From assembly GCA_037043455.1 (NCBI GenBank), contig JAWPHD010001142.1:264501-328500 (forward strand): a DNA stretch of 64,000 nt. Reading direction: 5' to 3'. The notes under the pieces are model-generated. The model was not told where the DNA came from. It searched no databases and saw nothing but the letters and a program-made list of their open reading frames with translations. The translations under genes and the position numbers were made by a program. This DNA comes from Cyrtodaria siliqua (taxonomy: Eukaryota; Mollusca; Bivalvia; Adapedonta; Hiatellidae). This document shows positions 1 to 12,292 of this stretch, piece by piece. Numbering within the stretch: position 1 is the first letter of the stretch; each line of letters starts with the position of its first letter.

Positions 1-870
1 CTGGCTCTTGCAGTTTCAGAGAAGATTTGTTAAGTTTTTCCCTATACATGTCTATGTAAAACATGTGACAGAGAAAAAGATTTTTTTTCACTTTTTCTCT
101 TTACAAGCCTATGTAAAACTGTGACCCAGGGGCGGGGCCACATGTGACCCGAGGGTCACCATTTGAACAAACTTGGTAAAGGACCATAAGCTTATAGTAA
201 ATGCAAAACATCAAACCTCAGGCTCTTGTAGTTTCCGAGAAGATTTTTTTTAAAAATTTCCTATATAAGTCTATGTAAAACTGTGACCCCCGGGGCGGGA
301 ACAAATTTGACCCCAGGGTCACCATTTGAACAAACTAAGTAGAGGACTATAAGCTGATGCTGCATGTAATACATGAGAGCTCCGTGCCATGTGGTTCCAT
401 AGAAGAATTTTTTTTCAGTTTTTCCTATAGATACAAGCCTATGTAAAATTGTGACCACCAGGGCGGGGCAAAATGTGACCCGAGGGTCACCATTTGAACA
501 AACTCGGTAAAGGACCATAAGCTTATAGTAAATGCAAAATATCAAACCTCTGGCTCTTGTAGTTTCCGGGAAGAAGATTTTTTAAAATATTTTCCTATAT
601 AAGTCTATGTAAAACTGTGACTCCCGGGGCGGGACAAATTTGACCTCAGGGTCACCATTTGAACAAACTTAGTAGAGGACCATAAGCTGATGCTACATGT
701 AATACATGAGAGCTCTGTGCCTTCTGGTTTCAGAGAAGATTTTTTAAAGTTTTTTCCTATATGTCTATATGAAAAACATGCAAAATCTCAATATACAAAC
801 TTCGGATCCCCGGGGCACGGCCATTTTTGACCCCGGGGACTTCATTTGAACAAACTTGATAGTCTAGGCG
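1..870. repeat. Tandem array of ~165-base units (alternating ~330-base dimers)
   Basis: The phrase atttgaacaaact recurs at 161, 324, 492, 657 and (degenerate) 844, each after a gtgaccc...ggggcggg...gggtcacc block. Alternate units are more alike, so the repeat behaves as a dimer. The array starts before the window. Minus-strand frames here are repeat artefacts. Confidence 0.85.
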
Positions 871-959
871 TTGGCGATCATTTTAAAAGAAAAACTGTTG
901 AACTCTGTTCAGCGGTTCTGGAGAAGATTTTTTAAGGTTTCGACCATATATAGTAATGG

Positions 960-1400
960 CGGCCATCTTGGATGTCGTGCTGACCCAATTTTAACAAATC
1001 TAAAAAGCATTCATCTAAGGATCATCCATGTGAAGTTTGGGCAGAATTAGCCAGACGGTTTCTGAGGAAAAGTCGTTTGAAGAAAAGTTAATGACTACGA
1101 CGATGACGGACGGACGACAGACGACGGACGCAGAGTGATCCCAAACACAAGATATTTCAAAGTAAAATTTAACGAAAAAAGGGCTGTAACGCCGGTAATA
1201 CAATGTCAATTTGACGTAGAATCGATATGCACAACTTGACATCACAGGAAAACATCCTGAACAGTTTCAAAACTATCAGTTGAAAACTGTGGGAGGCGAT
1301 ACACACGTAAATGTTTCGGGACGGAGGGACACTCGGACGTCCGGACAGGACGGACATAGATACTGCTATATGCCCCCTCCCCATTCGGCCCGAATGCCCC
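960..1400. repeat. Repeat tails with gacggacggacgacagacgacggacgc
   Basis: 1010-1140 ends in the GACGGACGG-rich tail common at the ends of molluscan dispersed repeats. A second more diverged gacgg/ggacgg-rich stretch lies at 1316-1360. No gene is seen. Confidence 0.6.
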
Positions 1401-1628
1401 GATTACGGATTATATTTTACTAAGAACATGGAGCAACAAACTGTTCAATCTCAAAGAAGTTAATCGTTTTAGAGTTATAGTACTCATGTAGATGTATACA
1501 TGTAGTGTCAAAAGCCTGCCTTTGATGCGTAAAGCTTGAATGAAATATTGAATGTCAAAGTGTACTACTTTACTGTCATGTAGATGTATGAATTAAAATA
1601 GAGCTTTACTTTTCACAAATACAAAAAG

Positions 1629-1770
1629 GTTATATGGCGCCAAACAAGAATGAACATGCCATGCTCGTCTTCCATTCACATCGAGATAAAATATGGAGAA
1701 TGGGCCTCGAAGCCTGCAGAACTGCAGAGTTGCTGCAAATTCTGTATTAGACACTCCATTTACAATGACG
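1629..1770. repeat. Dispersed SINE-like module, copy 1 (ggttatatggcgcca)
   Basis: The segment from ggttatatggcgcca through agaatgggcct to ttgctgcaaattct is shared with 9210-9350 and more weakly with 14988-15100. On the minus strand it ends in GGCGCCATATAACC, which I recall as part of the 3' region of invertebrate SINEs. The reading frame is not conserved between copies. 1401-1628 and 1771-2096 show nothing recognisable, except that 1960-2025 resembles 3236-3415. Confidence 0.55.
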
Positions 1771-2096
1771 TTACCACGGAGGTGGGTCCAACCACTCTGC
1801 CTCTAACGGGATATGCACTTGTCCTATCCTACACCCGGTAACCACACAGGGCTTCATGTAGACGTAGGTAGGTTATGGAAGAAGTCTGGTTTCTCCACGT
1901 CTGTTATTGTATGGGAATGAAGTAAAGTAGCAAAGTAGGTAAAGGTATTTGTCTACTGTTGCGGTCATGTTTGTATGGTGTTTTACGTCATTTTCAACAC
2001 ATGTAAGTTATATATGACGGTCGATTTTTTTAATTATGGCTCCACTACACGAAGTGCTTTCTGTAGATCTGTCTGTAGGTCTGTCTGTGTCACAAA

Positions 2097-3000
2097 CGAT
2101 GTCCGATCAATAACTAGAGAATAGTTGGACCTAGGGTCCTCAAACTTGGAAGGATGGTTGGTCATGACAAGTAGATGACCCCTATTGATTTTAGAGTCAC
2201 TAGGTCAAAGGTCAAGGTCGCGGTGACATCGACTATCAAATCGATGTCCGATCAATAACTACACAATGCTTGGACCTAGGGTCCTCAAACTTGGAAGGAT
2301 GGTTGATCATGACCAGTAGAAGACCCCTATTGATTTTAGGGTCACTAGGTCAAAGGTCATTGACTATCAAAATGATGTCCGATCAATAACTACACAATGC
2401 TTAGACCTAGGGTCCTCAAACGTGGAAGGATGGTTGGTCATGACCAGTAGATGACCCCTATTGATTTTGGGATCACTAGGTCAAAGGTCAAGGCTAAATT
2501 GACTATCCAAACAATGTCCGATCAATAACTACACAATGCTTGGACCTAGGGTCCTCAAACTTAGAAGGATGTTTGGTCATGACCAGTAGATGACCCCTAT
2601 TGATTTTGGGGTCACTTAAGTCAAAGGTCAAGGTCACGCTGACATTGACTATCAAAATGTGTCCGATCAATAACTACACAATGCTTGGACCTAGGGTCTT
2701 CAAACTTGGAAGGATGGTTGGTCGTGACCCGTAGATGACCCCTATTGATTTTGGGGTCACTAGGTCAAAGGTCAAGGTCGCAGTGACCTTGATTATCAAA
2801 ATGATCCCTGATAAATAAAAAACAATGTCCGATCAATAACTAGAGAATGGTTGGACCTAGGGTCCTCAAACTTGGAAGGATGGTTGGTCATAACCAGTAG
2901 ATATTACTGATACAGGTTATGAGTAGATACAGTCACAGGGATATTGAATATCGAAACGATCTCCGATCAATAGAGAAAGGTTGGACCTAGAGTTGTCAAT
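2097..3000. repeat. Tandem array of ~131-166-base units
   Basis: gtccgatcaataac starts at 2101, 2246, 2377, 2516, 2661, 2827 and (changed) 2961. Each unit continues with ggacctagggtcctcaaac, ttggaaggatggttggtcat, gacccctattgatttt and tcaaaggtcaaggtc. Seven copies, length differences caused by indels in the last third. Confidence 0.9.
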
Positions 3001-3004
3001 TATG

Positions 3005-3236
3005 TCTGTTTGGGCGATTGGGGGAGCCATACGTTTTTGTCCCATGGACAATAACAATTTCTAGTGTTTTTTTGGTGGAGGCAGACCACCCATTTTTCCT
3101 GGGTAGAACTAGTACAGACATTCATAAGAATAAACACTTCCTCACATACAAGTCGAGCTCCCAGTGGGATTCGAACTCGCAAAGTTGAGGTTTACAACGC
3201 AACATCTCTAACCCTTCGACCACGGAGACGCTTGTT
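3005..3236 (-). repeat. tRNA-derived SINE
   Basis: On the minus strand an A box TGGTCGAAGGG (3212-3222) and B box GAGTTCGAATCCC (about 3166-3178) have tRNA-like spacing. They are followed by a body containing ACCCAGGAAAAATGGGTGGT and GGTGGAG-like sequence. The body alone recurs at 3404-3455. The head is too diverged for a functional tRNA. Confidence 0.7.
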
Positions 3237-3403
3237 GCGGTCATGTATATGTGTGAATGATGTGTACGGTAGTAAGTTATTGTGCGAGAAAAATGTTAGA
3301 TCACGTTCATTCACATTAGCCTGCTGACGGAAGGAAGGTGTTGAAGGAGTTATGTCTATTTGAATATTGTCAGCACATGTAAGGTCACATACATGTATGA
3401 CAG

Positions 3404-3455
3404 TCGATGTTTTTTGTGGTGGAGAACACCTGAGTTTTCCTGAGTAGAACCAGTA
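3404..3455. repeat. Second copy of the SINE body
   Basis: ggtggagaacacctgagttttcctgagtagaaccagtact (split: ggtggagaacacc, cctgagtagaaccagtact) matches the body at 3075-3118 without a tRNA head. Confidence 0.55.
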
Positions 3456-3731
3456 CTACCTATATATACCTCCAGAATGTGCTGGCCCTTGGCCAGTAGA
3501 GCTAAAAATGAGGTATATTAAAATCGCCTCCGTTCGTTCATCCGTCTGTTACAATATCTTCGCCTAAACCGCTGAACGGAATTCAACCAATTTTAGGGTA
3601 GTGCAACATTATTTTTGGCTCCGCACCCTGGGACTTTGCCTCAAAACAACCATATCTCGACTTTTTATTTAGCGCTTGATACGTAATGCCTATTTAGTGT
3701 TAAAAATGCTACAACATACCAATAAATAGCC

Positions 3732-3812
3732 AAGGTGAAGTGGTTCAGCGTACAACCTCAAAACTTAAAAATGCAAGGCTGTGGTTCAAATCCCGTTCCG
3801 GGGAACTATTTT
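3732..3812 (+). repeat. tRNA-like SINE head
   Basis: A-box-like tggttcagcgt (3741-3751) and an exact B box ggttcaaatcc (3783-3793) lie 32 bases apart. The flanks do not pair into a convincing acceptor stem, so this is a SINE head, not a tRNA gene. 3466-3610 is another repeat tail (cttggccagtagagctaaa). 3813-4140 shows nothing clear. Confidence 0.55.
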
Positions 3813-4139
3813 TTTATCACATATATTCTCAAGCTGTATATTTACTGATTTTACCTGTACGCAGGCTAAATCAAATTGTATAATTTTACGCATCGCTTTC
3901 TGCCTTAATTATATACAGAGTTTTGGGTGTGTTCGTCGATTTGAAACTACTTTACACGCGACTCATTCATATTCACGAGTTATTATTACCAGTTAAAATA
4001 GGGACTGTGTAGCTTTAACTGCAATAAACTCTCTAATACACCCTCCGATTTTGTTCATTGTCAAATTCATCTAAATTACAATCAAATTTGGTAAAACATT
4101 TATTAATTTATTACTTAGTCGCGTACAAAAGCTGAAATT

Positions 4140-4597
4140 CTCTTTATCAACTTAATCAAGGGCAATACCTCCATTGATTTTGCTCGTGACAGAACCTGCC
4201 CGAGATCTTATTGAAACAAAACCTTCAATCAAATTTGGTGACAACTGGAAACCATGTGTTGACAAGGCAAAACATATACCGTATTGTTTCTAATAAGCAA
4301 CCCCGGGGGCGTGGCATTTTCTAAAAATTAATTCTTGTTCTTGTTGTGTTACTGAAATCATAAGTGTGTGTATACTGTTCCTTGGATTTTAACCACTTTT
4401 CTTGGATGGAAACCATGTGTTGACAAGGCAAAACAAATATTTTTTCATTAAATCAAGGGCCATAACTCTGATGTTTATTATCCGATAATGGTGTTTTTTG
4501 AATCGTCAGAGATTTCATCGACATTAAGACACTGACCACGTTTGGGATCAGATGCAAAATGAAGGTGCTAGAGTGATGACAACATATACATTTTTCA
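4140..4597. repeat. Degenerate molluscan repeat (caagggccataactctg family)
   Basis: Copies of ttaaatcaagggccataactctgatgtttattatcc occur in pieces at 4157, 4443, 5126, 5255, 5408 and 5566, with linked tcagatgcaaaatgaaggtgc and tttggtgaca phrases. The family forms a loose ~150-190-base tandem series. Confidence 0.7.
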
Positions 4598-5121
4598 TTA
4601 ATGTGGTTGATGCACTATTTTCAAACAATGTTTATTTCAAAGGGCTCTGAACAACTTGAAAAAAGCTGAAAGAATTATCAGAATGGCATGAAAAATAAAG
4701 GAGGCATGACATATTGAAAATTTGCAAAGAAACACAAATCGAGGCAGCCATCTTGGAACGATGTTGTCATCGCGCTTTTTTTTACCATATATGGCATACT
4801 GATAAAATGTCTTTTAAAGCAAAGAAAATTACTGGAAATGAAAAATAAGCATACAATTTATAAATTTTACATTTTTATATTTATTTTTAATCAATTTGCA
4901 GTTCTTTGCTTATATATATTTTGTCAGTATGTCATATTACATAGTGAAAAGGCACAATGACGTCATCGTTCCAAGATGGCTGCCTCCATTTATGTTCTTT
5001 GCAAATTTTCATATCTCATTTATTTTTCATGGAATTTTGATTATTCTTTCAGCTATTTTTACGGTTGTCAGAGCCCTTGTAAATAAATCTTGTTTAAAAA
5101 TAGTGCATCAACCCCTTTAAA
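4598..5121. mobile_element. Palindromic MITE, copy with ~175-base arms
   Basis: The left arm (gtggttgatgcactatttt ... aagggctctga ... gaaagaattatca ... gcagccatcttggaacgatg, 4603-4765) is the reverse complement of the right arm (4960-5117). The element splits a host repeat that elsewhere reads cattaaatcaagggc, leaving attaa on both sides. The phrases ttgaaaaaaGcTGAAAGAATTATCA and the gacgtcat centre link it to the elements at 59942 and 63321. Confidence 0.8.
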
Positions 5122-6244
5122 TTAAATCAAGGGTCACAACTCTGATGTTTATTATCCAATATTAATGTTTTCAACCCTGTTTTGTAAAGACCGGATGCAA
5201 AATGAAGGTGCTAGTGTTCAGAATGCAAAATATAGCAGTTTTCATTAAACCAAGGGCCATAACTCTTATGTTTATTATCCGATATTGGTGATTTTTTAAA
5301 CTGTCCGAGCTTTTTATTGATATTTAGACTCTGGTTTAGTTTGGTAACGCTCAGATGCAAAATGAAGGCACAGGAGGATTGGCAAGTCAAAATATGGCAG
5401 TTTCATTAAATCAAGGGCCATAACTCTGGTGTTAATAACCCGGTACTTCGTCTTGAGCTGTCATTGAAATTACAAATCTAGCCAAGTTTGGTAAATATTA
5501 GATCCAAATGAAAGCGCTGGAGTGTTTGACAAGGCTAAATATAGCATTTTTCATTAACTCAAAGACCATAACTCAGTGAGGCTGATGTTTATTATCTGAT
5601 ATTGGTGTTTTTTAAGTTGCCCGAGCTCTTATGGATATTAACACTCTGTCCCAGTTTGATAAAGATTGGATGCAAAATGAAGTAAGAGTGTTGACATCAA
5701 AAAGTATACGCCCTACTTAATCTGGCCAGTAGAGCTAATATTCACTTTAACATTTGCATTCTTTTGTTCCCTGTGAAAATCTGACACAAACCTTCAAATT
5801 AAGTTTTGACAAAAATTGGAAACTACTGTACCAGTGTAAATAGTATTAAAATAGTAGAAACTTCTTGTTTAAAGACATCATTCCTGTTGATTTAATTTAT
5901 CGCTTACACAAGCTGAAATTCTCTTATTTCATCTTAACATATGGCAACAATTCTGCAATACCTTTTACTATCCTCATTTTCAAATGAAAATGGTTAAAAA
6001 TCGAAAAACATTCACTAATCATAGTAATGTTATTACACAGAGAGAAGCTGAAGTTCGTTTATATTTCAGTACTCAAGGGCAGTAACCATTACAAATGCAT
6101 TACATTTGCTCCTTGTCAAACTCACCCACGATCTTATTAACAAACATTGAATCAAATTTGGTAAAAAAAATATAGGCAACTGTTTAGAAAGATATTGCAT
6201 ACACAAGACCAAGTGTGCTCATCGATATTATCAAAGGCTCTGAA
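5122..6244. repeat. Degenerate molluscan repeat series
   Basis: Continuation of the caagggccataactctg family up to 5740, followed by diverged relatives (cttgaccttcaaattaagttttgac, aactcacccacgatcttattaac) to 6180. These contain the sequence from which the next minisatellite seems to derive. Confidence 0.65.
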
Positions 6245-7325
6245 GACTGTTTGACACTGTCAAACTTGTTTGAGATCACACTGAAACAAACTTTCATCTT
6301 GTCCAACTTGTTTGAGATCACACTGAAACAAACTTTCATCTTGTCCACCTTGTTTGAGATCACACTGAAACAAACTTTCATCTCATCAAACTTGTTTGAG
6401 ATCACACTGAAACACACTTTCATCTCTTTGAGATCACACTGAAACACACTTTCATCTCATCAAACTTGTTTGAGATCACACTGAAACACACTTTCATCTC
6501 ACCAAACTTGTTTGAGATCACACTGAAACAAACTTTACACTGAAACAAACTTTCATCTCATCAAACTACATTGAGATCACACTGAAACACACTTTCATCT
6601 CATCAAACTTGTTTGAGATCACACTGAAACACACTTTCATCTCTTTGAGATCACACTGAAACACACTTTCATCTCATCAAACTTGTTTGAGATCACACTG
6701 AAACACACTTTCACCTCTTTGAGATCACACTGAAACACACTTTCATCTCATCAAACTTATTTGAGATCACACTGAAACAAACTTTCATCTCATCAGACTT
6801 GTTTGAGATCACACTGAAACACACTTTCATCTCACCAAACTTGTTTGAGATCACACTGAAACAAACTTTCATCTCACCAAACTTGTTTGAGATCACACTG
6901 AAACAAACTTTCATCTTGTCCAACTTGTTTGAGATCACACTGAAACAAACTTTCATCTTGTCCAACTTGTTTGAGATCACACTGAAACAAACTTTCATCT
7001 CATCAAACTTGTTTGAGATCACACTGAAACACACTTTCATCTCTTTGAGATCACACTGAAACACACTTTCATCTCATCAAACTTGTTTGAGATCACACTG
7101 AAACACACTTTCATCTCTTTGAGATCACACTGAAACACACTTTCATCTCACCAAACTTGTTTGAGATCACACTGAAACAAACTTTCATCTCACCAAACTT
7201 GTTTGAGATCACACTGAAACAAACTTTCATCTCCAAACTTTCATCTCGTCAAACTTGTTTGAGATCACATTGAAACAAACTTTCATCTCGTCAAACTTGT
7301 TTGAGATCACACTGAAACACTTTCA
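6245..7325. repeat. 42-base minisatellite
   Basis: About 25 units of 42 bases (tttgagatcacactgaaac, aaactttcatctcatcaaac) mixed with a shorter ~32-base unit lacking the spacer. The unit resembles gagatttcatcgaaacaaac at 7458 in the neighbouring dispersed repeat, suggesting local amplification. Because 42 is divisible by three, frames are open on both strands. Confidence 0.95.
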
Positions 7326-7829
7326 TGTCAAATTTTGTGAGTAGAGGAACGTATTTACTAAAGTTAAGACGTCAACAAGCTCAAACCATATTTTTTTAAA
7401 TAATCAAAGGGAATAACTCTGAAAAGCACAGGTGACTTATGCTACTTGCCAACTTGTTGAGATTTCATCGAAACAAACTTTCTAATTAAATTTGGTGAAA
7501 ATTTAAAATTGTGTTTACTGAAATTGTGATAACTTCAAGAATTAGCTTACTGAGAGACGACTGACAACATGCTATTCCACAAGCTTGCCCTTGGCCAGTG
7601 GAACTGAACCCTAATGTGGCTACCTATACTGGTCACGTGGTAGGGCAAACATTTCCCAAATCAAAAGTCTGACAAATGTAAAACAATATGGTAGATCTAT
7701 TAATTTATTAGCTGTCAACTCTAAAGAATCCTTTATACACTCGATCGTAAAAAAAATTAAACAAGTAAACAAGAAACATATAACTATTCATATATATACA
7801 AAACACACATTGATAAGAGAGACTTACAC
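7326..7829. other. Repeat remnants, no gene
   Basis: Contains one more aatcaaagggaataactctg unit (7400-7510) and the repeat tail gcccttggccagtggaactgaa (split form of the tail at 3487). Nothing else is recognised. Confidence 0.6.
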
Positions 7830-8873
7830 ACGATCAATGTATGTGTACAATACACAGAATGCATGTTAAAAATACACTGAATGCATGTGTACAATACACT
7901 GAATGCATGTTAACAATACACTGAATGCATGTTAACAATACACTGAATGTTTATGTACAATAAACTGAATGCATGTGTACAATACACTGAATGTATGTGT
8001 ACAATTACAATGAATGTATGTGTACAATACACTGAATGCTTATGTACAATACACCGAGTGCATGTGTACAATATACTGAATGCATGTGTACAAATACAAT
8101 GAATGTATGTGTACAATACACTGAATGCTTATGTACAATACACCGAGTGCATGTGTACAATATACTGAATGCATGTGTACAAATACACCGAATGTATGTG
8201 TACAATACACTGAATGCTTATGTACAATACACCGAGTGCATGTGTACAATATACTGAATGCATGTGTACAAATACACCGAATGCATCAGTACAAATACAC
8301 TGAATGCATGTGTATAATACACTGAATGCATGTGTACAATACACTGAATGCATCAGTACAAATACACTGAATGCATGTGTATAATACACTGCATGCATGT
8401 GTACAATACACTGAATGCATGTGTACAAATACACTGAATGCATGTGTACAATACACTGAATGTATGTGTACAAACACTTATGAAGGTGTACAAAAACAAG
8501 TATGCATGTGTACATATACACCGAATGCATGTATACAAATACACTGAATGCATGTTTACAAATACACCGAATGCATGTATACAAAAACAATGTATGCATG
8601 TGTACATATACACCGAATGCATGTATACAAAAACAATGTATGCATGTGTACATATACACCGAATGCATGTAAACAAAAACAAGTATGCATGTGTACATAT
8701 ACACCGAATGCATGTATACAAATACACTGAATGCATGTGTATGAATGCATGTGTACAAATACACTGAATGCATGTTTACAAATACACCGAATGCATGTAT
8801 ACAAAAACAATGTATGCATGTGTACATATACACCGAATGCATGTATACAAAAACAATGTATGCATGTGTACAA
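7830..8873. repeat. 22-base minisatellite
   Basis: About 45 units of acactgaatgcatgtgtaca with spacings of 21-23 bases, plus subfamilies (aaaacaatgtatgcatg, acaccgaatgcatg) forming larger repeats in the second half. Units hold ATGCAT, GTAC and alternating purine/pyrimidine TGCATGTGTACA, a sequence type prone to Z-DNA. Long frames are artefacts. Confidence 0.95.
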
Positions 8874-9209
8874 ATTTGGGGTTACTATTGATGGTTCCTA
8901 AATAACCACAAAGCAGCACTACTTCTCTTATTTTATACTTTTAAGCACTTTTAACATCCAGGACAAACTATACGGTCTAGGCAACCACACCGACTACTAT
9001 TCCTTTAGAAATTAACACATTAACATACATGGTGAATAAACTTATAAATACCAATACAATTAAAAAACAAAACGAAAAAAATTATCAACGGCTGCCTAAA
9101 TATGAAGCATAACCGAACATAGATTCCACGTCTGTCCTAATCTACATGATCTAGAAGAAGAAGATTATTGTTGTATTGAATGATACCAAGCTCGCGATTC
9201 TTGAACTGG

Positions 9210-9350
9210 GTTATATGGTGCCAACAGAAGTGAACATTCCAGAAACACTCTCCATTTACATCTAGATCAAAATGTGCAGAATGGGCCTAGAACCTTCTCA
9301 CCTACAGAACTGCAAAGTTGCTTCAAATTCTATTGTAAACACTCAGTTAG
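9210..9350. repeat. Dispersed SINE-like module, copy 2
   Basis: ggttatatggtgcca, catttacatctagatcaaaatgtg and agaatgggcctagaa match copy 1 at 1629-1770. Position-matched frames are broken by stops. 8874-9209 shows nothing recognisable. Confidence 0.55.
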
Positions 9351-9504
9351 TCATTGTTTTCTACCACCACTCAAGTAGCGACTGAAACAATACAGGGATC
9401 ATGATGAAGACCTTTAATGAACATGACAAAACTGACAAATTGAACATGAATTCGGGAGAGGGGGCAGGGTGATATGCAGTGGCCCTATTCTTGCCAGAGA
9501 ACCA

Positions 9505-9650
9505 CACAGGGTTCTCAGAATCACTGTGATTAGCTGTACTATTAGCCTGTGGTTCAGAATCACTGTGAATAGCGGGTTCTCAGAATCACTGTGAATAGTG
9601 GGGTTCTCAGAATCACTGTGATTCGCTGTACTATTACCCTTGCGGTTCTT
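9505..9650. repeat. Short tandem repeat, cagaatcactgtga
   Basis: cagaatcactgtga at 9516, 9555, 9581 and 9608, with gctgtactatta shared by first and last units. 9651-10254 has only an A tract (9841-9857) and AT-rich sequence. Confidence 0.75.
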
Positions 9651-10337
9651 GCATTCAACGAGCAGGTCAGGCAATTTAATAAAACACAGCAATGAAATAC
9701 TTGAAGAAAACTCTGAGTCAAATAAAACTAAGCAAGTATCGTCTTTGTCATATAGAGTCTTGTTTTCATTTCCGTTAACTGAGTGTTTTTGGAGACAAAC
9801 ATTTTTGTTTTGTTATTTTAACAAAGCCCGATAAGATCTTTAAAAAAAAAAAAAAAAGCCTTTGAACACATAAGAGAGGAAGATGGCTCAGATTAATTTT
9901 CAGTAAATTCCCAATTGAATTCCCAAAGGGGGTAGACAAACAAAAATGTTACATTTATACCTGAGCAGTCAAATGCAAACATCGCAAAGTTGAAAGTACC
10001 CCAACCCAAGATATTTTAAAAGAACATATCTTACAATATACTATTGGCGTTAATGCCAATCTTGCACAAAAAAAAACATCAAAGAGTAAACACTTAACTT
10101 ATATCATCATATACATTTTGTAGCAAGTGAAACATATGATTATTTACAATATTATCTTTTTTCAGCATCGTAACAAGCAATCATTGAGTAAGTGTTTAAC
10201 ACTCGATCCTCCATCAACATGTTTTTCAAATAAATAAGTACACATAAATACATTTTTAAAGGACACATGGCAATCTTGATGTTTTTATCAAGCATCAATA
10301 TCAGCTTCTCCACTTTTCTATCAAGGAACATTTTGAC

Positions 10338-10856
10338 TTTAAAGGGACACCGTCCGTAACTTTTAGCTTATAAAACACACACTAATTATGTTCGCACACA
10401 TTACACACCAAACATTACTGAATATTTACTAATTAAAGCAGGATTGTTTGACGGAATTCAATCGCGGTACAAAAAAAAAAGAGAAACCATTTCGGGCGTT
10501 TGAACTCACAGCTCAAACTAAAATTACACTCGCGGTAATAATAGTGAACGTAAATTGGTCAACCTAGCTCCCAACTGAGCTAAGCGGGCTATATATATTA
10601 CGCACTAAATACTATGGCCAAAACCTAATGCGTATTTAATGGAAGTCACGTGATCGCAGAAAAGGTAAATACGGTGGGTCCCACTTTGTTTACAAATAAT
10701 AATTTAAGCTTTTTTTTGTCAAACTCACGAATGTATTACTACAGACTTACTTATGTCTATGCTCATGTTTTCATGTATATATTTCACTGAATAAAAGTCA
10801 GACAGTTATTTGGTTGTGCTCCCTATCTGCTTACTTACGGACAGTGTCCCTTTAAA
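10338..10856. mobile_element. Inner TTAA-flanked MITE carrying a tRNA-like segment
   Basis: Inverted repeats tttaaagggacaccgtccg and cggacagtgtccctttaaa differ at one position. The outer sequence without it would read gactTTAAaccgg, matching gacgTTAAactacg in a relative at 42838, so the target is TTAA. It contains a tRNA-like region on the minus strand (next entry). Confidence 0.85.
10487..10592 (-). repeat. tRNA-derived region with a near-perfect A box
   Basis: Minus strand gives GCTTAGCTCAGTTGGGAGC (A box, about 10568-10588) and GAGTTCAAACGCCC (B box-like, about 10494-10507). The boxes are about 65-75 bases apart, too far for a normal tRNA without intron. Likely a tRNA-derived insertion within the MITE. 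Confidence 0.6.
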
Positions 10857-11078
10857 CCGGCTTGCATATCATTAAATAAAATGTTGTGTTTTCAATTTTC
10901 TATGTTATTTTACCAAATGTTGAAATATATTATTGGTGCAGTATTATCAAAAGTCAGTAATATACAAAAACAATTTGATGTATTTTTATTAATGATTGAA
11001 ATAAGGCATGTTATTTAGAAAAACTAACGGCACACCGCGAGTTTTCAAAAAATCAAGATTGCCATGTGTACCTTTAAA

Positions 11079-11945
11079 GCCCCTATCCATCAACAGGTAT
11101 ATTTTACATTAGATGTACACCGTTTCTAAACCTCACCTACTGCCCACGAGGTACTTACTACTTACACATTTTGAGAATCGAAATCTGTAATTGTGCCGTT
11201 ATTTGGCGAGATTTTCTTTAAGGCCTGCAACCCACTGATTAAATATTTAGCCTCATTCCCAATGTTAAAAAGTCCTCCCCCAATTTCCAGAAAGAAAATC
11301 CCGATCCCGATTTACATGTTCTACCCCGTTTACCAATACATGTATTTCAGAAGAACAATAACCTGGAGTATTTCCATAAATGTAAGTTAATAGATTTTAG
11401 TTCTGTAATATTATTTCCAACATCCGGTATTTCAGAGCTAAAATTCCCTATCAAATTCCCAGTGGAGGTAGATTACATACATGTAATACAAAATCTTGAC
11501 ATTTGTATGTAATTTCTTTCTCTCAAAATGCTCTATACATATTTTTAAGTAAATATAAGATCACAAAATGCACTTTTCACACATCCAAATAAACATGAAC
11601 ACAGAAAAAGAGTAAATATATACATACATATATGGAAAGTTTGTTTGTCAACGTTTCAATACTATACCAATAACCATGATAATTTTAAACTTCTATGATA
11701 AACCAGGCATTTTTCCAAAAGCATTACAAATCAGTAGTGTTATTATTTATTGGTCCTTCGGGATCATCAAGCCCAATCTTTATGGCTTTACAGTAGAATA
11801 CCGCATAAGCAGGTGCTAGGAGGCGTGAGAGATGTTGCACTTTACATTACCTCTCATGAACAGATTCAATAACACCGAGTCTGCTACTTTTATCTCTTGT
11901 TTGTGTTCGTTGCTTTCAAGGGATCCACTTTTCAGTATGTATAAG
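11079..11945. other. No gene seen
   Basis: AT-rich intergenic sequence (downstream of the TMED gene). 11440-11470 resembles 9900-9930 (attcccagtggaggtagac / attcccaaagggggtagac). Confidence 0.5.
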
Positions 11946-12292
11946 TTAAGGCCTAAAAAAAATAGGTTTGTTTCTGGTTACCCGACCGACCCTCCCGTTT
12001 TACCGCCGACCGTTACTTTTTTATGGCCCTCCGAAAAAAAAAGTCAAGGTGCCCTTCCAAAAAAAAAAAAAAAAAAAAATTTAAAACTCGTCACTTCTAA
12101 TTCATGGGATCTAATTTGCCTTCCTAAACATGATGTGATGTTGCAGTTAATGCATAATGAAAGTAAATATTTATGATTGTGTTGTCTGTCTTGGATAAAA
12201 AAAAAAAATAAAAAAAAAAAAAAGCCTACCTACCGACCCATATTTTTTGGGGCATGTAACCAGAAACAAACCTTTTTTTTTTTTAGGCCTAA
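11946..12292. mobile_element. MITE with aggcctaaaa termini
   Basis: Left taaggcctaaaaaaaatagg, gtttgtttctggttac and right gtaaccagaaacaaacc, ttttaggcctaa are inverted copies. The interior has A tracts (12059-12078, 12197-12225) and cctacctaccgaccc. Similar architecture to 31941-32184. Confidence 0.75.

Larger units (their letters stand above)
10255..11078. mobile_element. TTAA-flanked MITE interrupted by another MITE
   Basis: Terminal inverted repeats TTAAAGGACACATGGCAATC (10256 on) and the complement of gattgccatgtgtacctttaa (ending 11077). Subtracting the inner 519-base element leaves about 305 bases, nearly the same as the complete relative at 58855-59167 (313 bases). Same family as 14443-14872. 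Confidence 0.85.

Noticed and set aside
3160..3236. Functional tRNA gene
   Set aside because: A and B boxes are present but the acceptor and anticodon stems do not pair convincingly and a SINE body follows.
6711..7064. 117-codon frame with KVCFSVISNKFDE repeats
   Set aside because: 42-base unit equals 14 codons; open on both strands without selection signs.
8129..8842. 237-codon minus-strand frame rich in MHSVYLYTCI
   Set aside because: Translation of the 22-base minisatellite, with equivalent frames in other phases.
10487..10592. Functional tRNA gene with good A box
   Set aside because: Box spacing of about 65-75 bases and location inside a MITE.
12190..12230. A tracts as retroposon poly-A tails
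   Set aside because: They lie inside a MITE with inverted ends and have no retroposed sequence before them.
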